A stretch of DNA of 64,000 bases from Lineolata rhizophorae. Its lineage: Eukaryota > Ascomycota > Dothideomycetes > Lineolatales > Lineolataceae. Below, in pieces: positions 9,864-20,811 of the stretch. The position numbers and the translations under genes were made by a program. The notes under the pieces were generated by a model. The model did no database searches, was not told the origin of the DNA, and saw only the letters and a program-made list of their open reading frames with translations. How positions within the stretch are numbered: position 1 is the first letter of the stretch; each line of letters starts with the position of its first letter. Location: the NCBI GenBank assembly GCA_010093515.1, contig MU001678.1:968806-1032805 (forward strand), written 5' to 3'.

Positions 9864-11319
9864 TGAATTCCCCGAGGAGCCCAAGCGATCTGTGGACCCG
9901 GACGATTGGGAACGAAGGCGCAAGCGTGTCGTGCGGTTCCAGGCGTCCGGGTCCGGAGGCCGTTGTATTTATACCTCTCTTAGCCCCCCCCGTTGCCCGC
10001 GAGTGTGTGGGGTTTAGCTCGTCTGTTTTGGCGGTGTGTTCCGTGGGGAAATGCGAGCGACGAGCGACGAGCGCTTGATATGATAGATAGACGCGCCGTT
10101 CCGGACAAGGGCGCGCGCGCCAATCGAGGCAGGGCCAATGAAGCACAGATGCTTTATCCAGCGCTCTGGCTCGTGGCGGCGCGCGCGAGCGCGCGTGTGT
10201 GTGCGCAACTTTAACTTACTGCGTAACCGGGGGAACTTGGGGCAACCGGGGGATTCGCCCACGAGGGCGTCTCAGGTCCGCGTGGGGAGAGAAGAAGGGG
10301 GGCGCACGTTGTCGAATAAGGGTCCGCTCACAGGTCAATTTCTATCAAAATGGCTTGGCGGGGCAACATTTGCAGCTGATAACTGTAGAACGAGCGGCGC
10401 GACCGAGAAGCCTAGGCTTCCACGATAGGGAATAGATCGTCATAGACAGGACGAGGGAACGTTGAGGTTTCCCCCTTCCATGTGATCGTACCACGAGTTC
10501 CAGGGACGTCGAATGAGAACGAATCTGCCCCCTTTCTCCCCTTGGGTGCCTTTTGCGGTACCTGTCGAGCACGGTGGTTTGGTTGGACGAACGCGCGAGT
10601 CGAACCCCGTCACGTCAAAAATTCTCCGCGTTATCTACACGTCCCCATACCCACCCCCATATTTTTATCTCATTGAGCTCGAATTGGTTATTGGCGGCGA
10701 CAGCTCCGCAGAGAGGAAAACCGCCACTGCTCCAAAGCTCTGCCATACCCGGCAGCGTCCGCTGCACAGCATCGACTCCTGCATCCCACACACATGGGTG
10801 GTCGAAAATCCCATTCCAGCAATCGCAGGTCTGCACCCCCCGGTCGAGAAAGAACAGCAGCTCCGCGATAACGACTAGATCTGGGGTTTGCGGACGGTGG
10901 AGACGGACAGCAGGAGAGACAGATCTCCTGTCCGCGATAGGCAGCTGACTACTGCGCTCCGTAAGGGCGTAAGGCTGCCATGCCTGGCACTTTGCACACT
11001 CACCTTCCCCAGTGCCAGCGCGGCCCCAGGGATCACGTCCTTGATTAAGTGATAGGCACCAGAGACCCAGTTGGCTCCCCCTGGACCGGTTGCGCGTGCA
11101 GCCCGCGCGCGCACCACAGCTGTCGCCCTGGCTGGGGGCTCTTCTCTTGCACCGCTGCGCCGGCCATCATTGGGAGAGATAACAAGTCGAAAGATGCGGT
11201 GGGCGAGACACGGACCGACGGGGGCAAGCCATCAGTCTCGTAGAGATAGGCTTATCGCTGGCTTGCTGCTGCTCTTCTGCGGCCTTTGTTGAGAGACATG
11301 ATCTCGGGTGCCTGTTGCT

Positions 11320-11343
11320 GCTTGCTTGCTTGCTTGCTTGCTT
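11320..11343 (+). repeat. tetramer microsatellite (GCTT)x6
   Basis: Six GCTT units in a row within the gene-free region upstream of areA. Confidence 0.85.
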
Positions 11344-12644
11344 AGTGGCATTATAAGTAGAGGACTGATTCCTCTTTTGCTTGCTTGAGCCTTATTCGAT
11401 TCGGGCTTCTCGATCGCTCCTTTACGGTTCCGCCCTATTTCGTCCCTGTTCTCCCGTCACCGTTCCTACCTTAGCCTGCTTGCCTGGCTCTGGCTACCGC
11501 CCCCCCAACGCAACAATGGCCGCCCACCGGACTTGTCGCCGCCGGCTGCGCTCATTCAGCAACACTGGCAGCCCGCCTGTCCGCCAGTCCGACTTCTGCC
11601 CGGATTAATTCCGCCTCGAGCGAACATGGAATTCCGGTTGTTCCCCTAGCCTGGTGGACCAACATCGCCCAAAGCCTGGGTTCCGACTTGTCCTTGTGCC
11701 GACTTACCACATCCGGGGCTCTTCACGGACTACCCGATCCGGACGGACAGGCGCAAATCACCCGCCTTCGTTCCGAGGCAGCTCGCCCGGCGCGAGCACT
11801 ACCGCGGCGCCTTGACCGGCCCTTTGCACCTGCCTAGAAGGAAAACCTCCGCCTGAAGCGTATTCGCTGTCCGCGCCGCCTCCTTCACGCCGTCGCCCGA
11901 GCCTCGATCGCCCACGATCACCCCTCCCTTCCGAGAATTCTCACCCGGTCATCTCGAGACGCAAGAAAATCCTCAGTCCAAAAAAACCCTCTGGTTCTTT
12001 TTTTTTTGCCCTCGTCACCCGCGGCCGCCGCTGCTACCGCCGGCGGCCCGCCCGCCCCATGCTCTCGTTCGAACGAATGGAAAACCCCCACGCGCGACCC
12101 GCTCAGCACGGGCCGTGGGCCCACCGCAACCACCGAACCCCGGCCGAATGACAGGGGAGAGCCCCCCAAATCCATCCATGTCCGCCCCATCCCACGTCAT
12201 GCGCGAGCAAGGAACTTAGGCGCAGGCAGGCAAGCCAGCGCTGCTGCACCGTGCGCGACGGTGGCGCTGCGCGCAAGACGCACGGGCCCCTCCTCCCGCT
12301 CCGACACTCTCGAGTCGCTTGCTTTCTCTGCATTGGTCCCGGGCGCGCTCCTCAGTCCTTGACGGGAGGGGGAGAGAGAAAGAGAGGAGGGACCGCAATG
12401 CACGCCCGCCCGCCCGCCGGCCGAAGTCCGGGGACCGGATAAAAACCGGTGCAGCAAGAGAGAGCGATCGGGGAGGCGGGCTAGGTTGCCCTCGCTATGT
12501 GAACCTTTTCTGAGGATCGGCCCCCGGCTTTAGCGGCCGACGCTCCGCAGGTTCAAGCGGAGAGTTTTTTTCCTTTTTTTGTTGCCCGGGGAGGGTGCGC
12601 ACGAGGACGGCGGCAGGACGAAAAGAAAATATGGGCGAAGGAAG

Positions 12645-12668
12645 GGGCGAAAGGGCGAAAGGGCGAAA
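12645..12668 (+). repeat. octamer tandem repeat (GGGCGAAA)x3
   Basis: Three perfect copies of an 8-base unit, flanked by further purine-rich sequence. There is no coding context. Confidence 0.9.
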
Positions 12669-15600
12669 ACGCACGCTTTCGGCACGGGGTGAAGCACGAG
12701 CGGACGGACGGCACGACGGGCCCGGGTCAGGGCGGCGGCGGCGGCGGCGAAACGGCACCGACGCCGGTGTGATGTCGTGGACTACATACTCGGCCGTCGT
12801 AGGCGGCGCGCAAAGGTGGTGGTGAAGGGCTGGCGGCTGGCGGCGACGGCGGCAAGATCAGACGGGGCGGTTTCGAACGAGTGAAGTGACGGTGGACCCG
12901 CGACCCGCATTCGGCTTGGGCGGCGCGAGGCAGGCGGGCGGCCGGGGGAGGGGGAGGGGTTCCCCTTGGCGGCCTCCTCAGGGTCTAGGCCGATCTCACG
13001 CCCTGTTTGGACGAAGCGCGAGACGCGGGTCGACGACGACTTGATGGCGGACTTGCAATGCTGCTGCTCCTCCTCCCAACGACGGGCGTCCCGTTTCCGC
13101 GTATGCACAGTGCCGCTGCTGCAGAGTGGGCGGAGGCGGCTGTGGGATCGGTGTGTATGTGCAGGCAGCGCTGCAACACCAACACGGAGAGATGCAGCAA
13201 CCTTTTCTTTTCTATCCCAATAACGGCTGCATCGCACTTGGTCATTTTGGTCACGGAGCGAAAGCAACTGTTTGGGGGGTTCAGGCCATGAATCCTGGAG
13301 ATGGCGTTCTCACCTCGCGTTTCTGCCAGCGACGCGAGACAGCGTCTCTCACCTCGGCCGAAAGCAAAGAAGACTTGAGTTCCAGGGTCCAGATGCCCCC
13401 AGTTCGGCGCCACCTTGAACTATAGTAGCAACATCTTAAAAGATCCTGGTGTGGGATGTAATGGGTTGGCTTTCCGCACTTTTGAGGGTTGGGAGTGATA
13501 AAATTGCGTGCGTCCCGCCTCGAAATACTCACTACCTACGGTACGGAGTACAGTCGTGTCTGACGGCAAGCCCCGTTTCCATCGTCATTCAGCAAGGAAG
13601 TGAGACATTCTCGAAGGCGCGAGTATGTAGACCGCCCGTCCACCCCACGGTCGGCCCGAAGATCGACGGCGCTCCGTACAGGAGTGGGACGTGTCTTGGG
13701 TGGCCTTTTGGTGGGGTGCTTTTGCGGAGAACGCGGTTGCGGAGTTAAAGAGAAAAAATAAAAAAAAGTGAGCGCTTGCCGTAAATCGGCAGGAGGTCTT
13801 GCGATATCTGTTCGTGCACGTTTCTTCTGGCGGCTCTTACTCTTGACGCGATGATTTATTTACTGGTGGTGGCGGCGCTGCGTTAAAGAGCTTCTTTGGC
13901 GGGTAAGCTCTGCTTTGGGGGGGAGGGGAGGGGGGGTATTTCCGCGCGCGTCCATTAGAGGTGAAAGGGAGCATGGAGCTTTTCCTCGAGCTCCCAAACT
14001 CCTTCAGGGCCATGCAGCGCGCAGTGCGGCTTTCTACGGGCACGAGCGGGTTAAGGCAAAGTGCAGCAGCAACATAGTACATGCTGTAGGTAGGCAGACA
14101 AAAACGCTTGGCCCGCATTTCGACCCTGGCGGGCGCCACAGCAGCCTGCAGCAGTTGCACCCAGCGTCCCGCATGCGACAGCGGAAGCCGTCCTTCCTTC
14201 AAAAGCCACCTCATCTTGCCCAAAGCCATCTTGCTTCCGCCGTCCTCCTAACCTGGAAGACGGGCCCGCTCTCTCCTTGACTCGCAAATGATGCGGGTTT
14301 GCAGGAGAGGCGGCAAGACGTTCGAGTGATGAGGTCCGCCCATCCGTTAGGGTAACTGAGCCGCGTGGCTCGCGCGGGTATGAAACGCCCCCGACATGGC
14401 AACCGAGCCGTCCTCCGGCAGGCGGGAAATGGGCCGAGGCGTTGAAAGTCTTGTCTTGAGTTTTTTTGTGAGCGCCACGCCGCAAAGAGCGGGAAGCCTC
14501 GGCGGCAGCAGCGGGCGCTTTTCCCTGCTGCTGGTGGCGGCAGGGCGGTCGCCCATGGCAACGGGTTGAAGTCAAGCGGCAGGAATCGCGCGAGGGCGGC
14601 GGCGTCGTCGGCGGCGGCGGCGGCAGAGACCGTATGTACGGAGTAGGCTGGCTCAAAACGGGGCGGGTCCGAGCGTTCCACCTCGAAGCGAGAGTTGCAC
14701 AAGTTGAGTGAAAGCTTCGAAAAGAAAGAAAAAAAAAATCCAGAGTGACCCCCACGCGAACGCCATCTCCGAGCCCAGGAAAAGACCCACCCCAGATCTG
14801 CCGAACAGCCACCCTTGCACCCTTGCGAATCCGTCTGAGCTGGTGTGGGTCGGCGCACGCTTTCTTTCCTGAACGCGGGCGCACGGCCGCCGCAGGCTTG
14901 CCAGGGTTGGGTTTGGGGGGGTTTGGGGGGGGTGATGCGGGGCGCCCCGGTCCCAAATCCTGGCCCATCCTCAGTCCCGAACCTCTGCCGCTTTCCGCGA
15001 CACGACGCCAACTCTATTCGGCGACTGCTGGGACCCGGTGGGCGCGCGCGTCTCTTTGGCTTGCAAAGCTCGCCACTGCTTGGCTTTGAGGGAGCTTTTT
15101 TGGGGACGGCCGCGCCCCTCACTCCCCCGGTCCTCCATCGCGGCTCGAAAATTCAAATGCTTCGACCGGCCATCACATCCCGGCGCGTGCGTCCGCGCCC
15201 TGTCCCTTTTTTTCTCTGCCTTCCCCCTGCTCCTTTGGTGCTGCGCGCGCTTGCTGCTCTTCCTTGTTCCACCCAAAATTCCAAATGCACGACCCCGGGG
15301 CGCAAGGCCAGCGCTACCCCGCCATCTCCGTTGTACGCGTTTACGAGTGGGAATTCCGTCACGGAAAAAGGGAGCCAACGACCCACCGGAGGGGAAGCTG
15401 GACGGAGAATGGTTGGAAATGCTGCGTAAAGACGACGGTGGAACGGCGCGCGACTTGGCAGCGACCCAGACGAAGCTCTTGTGGCGCTCTGGCGCCGGGC
15501 GACTCGTGCAGCGGAAAGGCTTAAGCATGTGACATGCCAGGTGACGGAACTGGCGGCCGGCCCCGCGTCAATTTCATCATCGACACACCTCGTGGGGAAC

Positions 15601-18600
15601 CGCCGGCCGGCAGGCGGTTCTTTGGATGCACCAAAGTCTCCTAGGCGAATAAGCGCTAGGTAGCTACCCAGGGCACATACCTACCTATCGGCTAGAGACG
15701 TAACTCCACAGCACAAGAAGCAAATACTGAGGCAAAAAGTTGCTGGAGGTGGCGTTCCGTGAATGTTCTGGGACCGGATTCGACACCTCTTCCGTTCTCC
15801 AACAGGATCAGCCGGCCAGCGACAACGGGGTTTGCAGGCTGCAACAGCCGGATGGTGGGGTGGGCAGGGTGGGAAGGGTGGGTGCCGCCCTGCCGCGCAG
15901 CTGCGAGCCCAATAATAGGGCGCGAATTCTTAAATCTTCCATGCGGGTTGTACCGAGCGCGCAGCACCCACGCCTTCGCCGGCTTGTATTCCCGACCGGA
16001 CGGCGCGCGGATCTCACGTCGCTTCGTTGGCGACTGGCGGGGCGCAACTCTATTCGGTGCTTCGTCGCTGCGATGGTGTACCGTACATAGGTAGATATGT
16101 AGGTGGGTTAGTCGCATCAATTAACAGCCGGCCATGTTATTCACACGGAACTTTGGATTGCGCGTTCGACCTGGAGATCTGCTCGGTTGATGATGGGCAA
16201 ATTTTGCGGAGAGTTTGGTCCGTTGCCCTTGTGCCTGCCAATTGGTGAATGAGCATGTTGCAGCCAACGATCGCTGCGCTTGATCGAGATGCGCGCCCGT
16301 CGGCCAAGCGTAGCGTCCCTCCCTCGAGATCGCGGATTAGGAGGGCTTCTTTCAGTGCGGCGAATGCCGTCTAGAAGGCCAGGAGCCTGGCGGGCCTTGC
16401 AGCCCACGGTCGTCGCTAGGTCCCGCCGGTACACCCTTCTTCGTACGGAGTACTTGTCCCCTCGTTAATTGAGGAAGAAAGGGCCATGTAAATGCGGCGA
16501 GATGATTGGTTTCCGCGTCTGTACACCATGCGCGCTGGTGCAGGCGAGCTAGTACGTAGTATGGATCCCGAACACCTCCAGGCTGAAGGAGAGGGCCACA
16601 CGGACCGTGCGGCCGGGAAGCTCCATGAAAAGCTTTTGCAGAAAGGGCTGGTGTGGTAAGGCGACGGGGACACTGAGTGGCTGGCGACCTTCACCCAAGA
16701 AGGTGTGGGTGGATATGCTGTCGCCCGGCGTCTACTAGCAACGGTATCTCCGGGCCTGGAACCCTTCCCCTTGTATGTAGCTTCGGTTGCTGACTACTCG
16801 AGACGGCGTGCAATCGATCTAGATTTAGTCGACTTTGTGGCTGTTGATTTACATACCTGGAGCCACGAAGGCTGAAAGGTTGTCGTCTACGCAGTAGGCC
16901 CGCAATCGTTCAAAGAAGGGCAGAAAAACCAAAGCTTTGTCCAGCGCTGCTTGCTAAGGCGGCTAGAAATAGCGTTCAAATGCAAAGCAGCCGAATCTAA
17001 TGTTGGTTATAAATCACGACAGTCGTTTTGTTAATCCTCGCCGGGCCGAGATGAATCGAGGAAGGGGGTACCTAAGGCGCTAGACTCGGAGGCTTCAGCG
17101 CAGAGTCCAGAGTTTCGTGCTGAAGCTGGGTGGCCCTAGTGCCCCGCTGTTCTCACCGCCTGCATGACCCCTTCCCGCCGTCCAGCATTTCAGGGTTAGC
17201 TGGGTCCATGGCTTCATGTTTGACCGAGCTTTGTGGCGTAGCCTACCGTCGTGCTGGAATCGACTCTTTGGCTTTTTATAGCCCATGTCCGTTTTATCGT
17301 GCTTCAGCGCAGGTAGATTGAACGGCAACGTTAGGCTACACAAGCAGTTGAAGGTCAATCGAGAGAGGTGGCTTGACCCGCTCCAACTCCTTTCGGCACA
17401 ACAACACGCTATTTTGTCCTCGCCCTTTAGGCTGGATTTACACCGAAGGCCAGGCACGGAGTCACCGGCAGTACATCGGTACCAAATCTACCAATGGAGT
17501 TGCCACGATGGAGTAGGTAGAGCTCCGCAGTGGAGCGGGCTGAGTGAGGGTGAGTTCGGGAACGTAGCGGGTTGGTGTGCGCGGCCGGTGTGCGCGGCTA
17601 GGTGGTGGGCTGGTCGGGAATATTAGGATCGCCAGACCATGGCCTGACGACGATGCTCGGATGGCGAGAAGCGCTCTGCTGCCGTTGAGTCGCCGGTAAG
17701 GCATGCGGGACTATTGTTGTAGTGGCCGAGCTAGCGCTTTCCGGACGACCTACTTGGACTTCCATGCGTGGATCTACGGGAGCTAGCTGCGTAGTCGAGC
17801 GTTCGGCCGATGGACCGGCCTATGCGCCGCGCGCCGTAGTGGGACATTGGTCGCCGTCGTCAGCAAGACACTTGCGAGCCTTCGGGGAGTTCAGCAGATG
17901 AGGACCACGTGTTTGGGGTCGGACGATGAGGCGGCTAGAGTAGAGTGCGGAAAATATTCCAGTGCGGCCTCGGCTGTATAATAGAGTGGTGAACCAGGGG
18001 TGTTGAATTGTTGGATAGTGAACCGCTTGCGGAGTTTTGTCTATCCATAGCAATATCACGCTCGTCCTATAGGACCCCGGGGTGGATGGCTCGCTGTACC
18101 AGGCACGGGGAAAGAAAGATCTCATTCAGTGGTTCATAGAACGGCGGCGGCGGCGGTTCAACGTTCCGGAAAATCTACGGGAAACAGTCAAGTGCAAGAC
18201 CACGGGAGAGGCAAAAGTCAACGCCCCGGAGTGAACTCAACGTGCAGGTTACTTTTGCTTCATTCGTTGGGCGGCTTTCGTCTCCTTTAACTGTCAATTG
18301 CACGCGTCGTCACCCCGATCCGCCGAGCCGCTGCAGGTCCCCGTGCTATGGACTCATGCAGCGTCTGGACTGGTTGTCCAATTGAAGCTTATTTGTTCCC
18401 GAGTGCTGATCTCTTAAATAAGCGAGGGAGCAAGCTAAGGGATCGAGATGGAGGTTTCCAAGCCGAAAGCAGCTCCGAACGATCTGCAGGACCCATCCGA
18501 TCGAAAGGACTGAAGGCGATGACGATGGCGATGACGGTGTGTCGGAGGCGTCTGTTCTTCGGGGCAGCGGCGGGTGATGAGGCTCACGCATCCTGCTGCA

Positions 18601-19100
18601 CATAGACGCAGCCGCTCCCATTGTGACGACCACGCCCAGCGCGCCGCCGATTCCTTAGCGACGCACGCCGAGACGCGAATCTAGGTAGGTCGGAAGACCG
18701 CGTCGTCTCAACCAGCTCCCAGCGGCCTAAGGATGGGACGTGTCGGAAAGCGTCGCAGCGATCCAGCGCAGTAGCATTTGCCGTTGACCTGTTGGACTCC
18801 GTCGGTGCTTGCAGCTACCTACCTGCCTACCTAGTTTTTGGCAAGAGACCGGACACTGGGCGTAGTCTTGGCCAAACTCGGAAAGTGGATCGATGATCGG
18901 TCCATCGACTCCGCCGCTCGTGCGCAACATGGACCTAGAGCACATGCGAACGAGCTCCCTGGTGAGCGATGGCAGCGTTCTGCGATGACAGCCTAAACTA
19001 TCCAGTGTGTGCTATTACGCCTCCTGTCATCGATGGCCCTTTACTCCTTACTCTGCAGTAAACATAGTAAACATGTGAGTGGTAAGGGCGCAACACATGA

Positions 19101-19135
19101 GGGGAGGGGAGGGGAGGGGAGGGGAGGGGGGAGGG
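19101..19135 (+). repeat. GGGGA tandem tract with G-quadruplex potential
   Basis: Consecutive GGGGA units followed by a G6 run and GAGGG: at least six runs of four or more G separated by single A. This satisfies the usual G-quadruplex pattern on the plus strand. It lies about 1.7 kb before the areA start codon, in what may be promoter or leader. Confidence 0.85.
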
Positions 19136-20040
19136 TGGTTCAGGTGGGCAGCTCGGAACTCCTGCGTCGAGGACATCCAACGTCATTGGCGCTCGGGTTG
19201 CGAGACGGTTCGCCTCAGCGACGGGATTGAGGCTATCGTACTCCGAACGACGCAACGTAACACACGACACTTTGGTAGCCACAGCGTGTCCCGCGGTGGG
19301 GCAGCAGCGCTGGCGTCATGCCGAAAGACGTGCAACAGCCCGCGAGGCCCCTCGGCCGGCCGTTGGTCGCCACACCCACGCGCAACGTTGTCGAGACCCT
19401 GCGCAGAGCGCGGGTCCTGAAGCGGGTCCTGCGGCTGGGCCTTCCCAGCCGGCGTTCCAGGAAAGGGCGAAGTCCCGCAGCCACACGCCAGGCCTCGGGC
19501 CGTGATCGTGATGGTCCCTCCACCCTCCCCCTCCCCCTCCCTCTCCCCCTTCCCTTCCGTCCTTCCGTCCCTCGCACGCGCGCGCGCGCGACGACGGTAC
19601 GACGTCGGCGGGACGTCTCCAGACCTCGTCGGGGCATCGCGCCGCAGGAGGAAAGCAAAGGCGGGCGTGGAAGCGGGCCGTCGGTCGCGCAGAGGGGTTC
19701 GACGTCGGCGGGCAGCAGCGAACTCCAGCGAGTCACAAGCAAAGGCCCGGCCTGGGCGCATTCGCGCGCGGCGCACCCCGGCCATGCGAACGCCACGCTA
19801 CCGGCACGGGCGACGGGCGAGGCGGCGGCGCAATTTGCTGGGCGTCTGCGGAAGCACCAACGCCGCGAGACGGCAGCAGCCCGGGGAGGAAGAAGGGGCC
19901 GGGGAGTTGGTGAGGTCCAGGGCGCACGGCAGAACCCCCCGCTCGGTGGGCTTCCAACCCTCAGCCTGGCAGCCGGCGAATGTTTTCCTTTGCCTCGCCG
20001 CCAGCCCGCACGGCAACACCCCGGCGCGTGGCCAACAACC

Positions 20041-20064
20041 CCCTCTCCCCTCCCCTCCCCTCCC
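20041..20064 (-). repeat. CCCCT tandem tract, G-quadruplex potential on the minus strand
   Basis: Repeated CCCCT units about 750 bp before the areA start. The opposite strand can form a quadruplex. A second pyrimidine tract of the same kind lies at about 19515-19570. If transcribed as part of the areA leader, the RNA strand would be C-rich here and G-rich at 19101. Confidence 0.8.
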
Positions 20065-20811
20065 AGCCCTCCTCCCTACCACACCCCACGGCTAGCGCAG
20101 CGCGGCTGCGGTGCGCGATGTGGTGCCTCCCCCTGGCCTCTCTCCCCGTCAGCCTGTCTCTCGCCCGGCATGCTGGCCTCGCTCGCCCACCACTCCCGGA
20201 GCGCACGGCGAGGCAAAAGGAAAACAGAAGGGGACAGAAAAAAAGTTTTCACGTACCACGGCAGCAAGCGGTGTCGGAGCCATCCCGCTGCTGCTCCGCA
20301 ATACCTGCAAACGGGGCGGAGATCAGGCCCCGGGGGCGCGCCCGGCCGCTCCGCACGTTTCCTGTCCCCGCCGCGGCGACAGGGCGGGCTCGCACCGACC
20401 GTAGCGCGCGTCCGCGGCAAGCTCGTTGACCACGGCGCCCGCGAGCCGGCCACCCCCCGGCGAGGGTGCCGGCGCATCGCAGCCACGGCGCGCCGCGATC
20501 CAGCCGGCCGCCAAGCGCAGCTAGCCCCGAGCAGCGACCGGCCGGCGCCCGCTAGGCCCAGCGCTCCAAATTGTATTGTGCCGCGCCGGCGCACGCCCGC
20601 TGCGCCCAAAGCCCGCCCGCCCGCCCGCGTCGTGCCCCCTCCCTCGAGCGCTCCGTCGCCCCCGTCCGCACCACGCCCTCCCGCCCGCAACCACCGCCCC
20701 GCGACCGCCCGGACAGGACGAGAGAAAAAGAAAGCCCGCCGCACGCCAGCCCGCCGCCCTCGTCCTCCAATTGCCCGCCCCCCGCCCGCAGCCCTCGCCC
20801 GCCCTTGCGAC

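Larger units (their letters stand above)
9498..16452 (+). promoter_or_regulatory. four dispersed copies of TACGGAGTA
   Basis: Exact nonamers lie at 9498-9506, 13542-13550, 14637-14645 and 16444-16452, all in the same orientation. A partial reverse match (CTCCGTA) lies near 13674. CGG-containing words are typical half-sites for Zn2Cys6 fungal regulators, so these could be protein-binding sites; that is inference. I saw no exact copy elsewhere in the window. Confidence 0.5.
9304..20811. other. 11.5 kb GC-rich gene-free region upstream of areA
   Basis: I find no frame in these 11.5 kb that carries a recognisable family motif. Long open frames occur in several frames on both strands at once (for example 14051-15122), which is what high GC alone produces. 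The stretch is dense in simple repeats: (GCTT)n at 11320, GGGCGAAA x3 at 12645, CGG runs near 12730 and 14600, G- and C-tracts at 19101 and 20041, and alternating CG runs at 10178-10205 and 19573. Words such as CTACCTACCT and GTAGGTAG are common between 14 and 19 kb. It most likely holds the promoter, enhancers and a long leader of the nitrogen regulator downstream, possibly with non-coding transcripts. Confidence 0.55.

Noticed and set aside
10590-10615. GTCGAACCCC resembling a reverse-strand tRNA T-loop
   Set aside because: The expected five-base stem does not pair on either side and there is no D-arm at the right distance.
14051-15122. Two overlapping minus-strand frames of about 300 codons upstream of areA
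   Set aside because: Both frames, and others on the plus strand, are open at once. The translations are Pro/Arg/Ala-rich with no domain, as GC-rich non-coding DNA produces.
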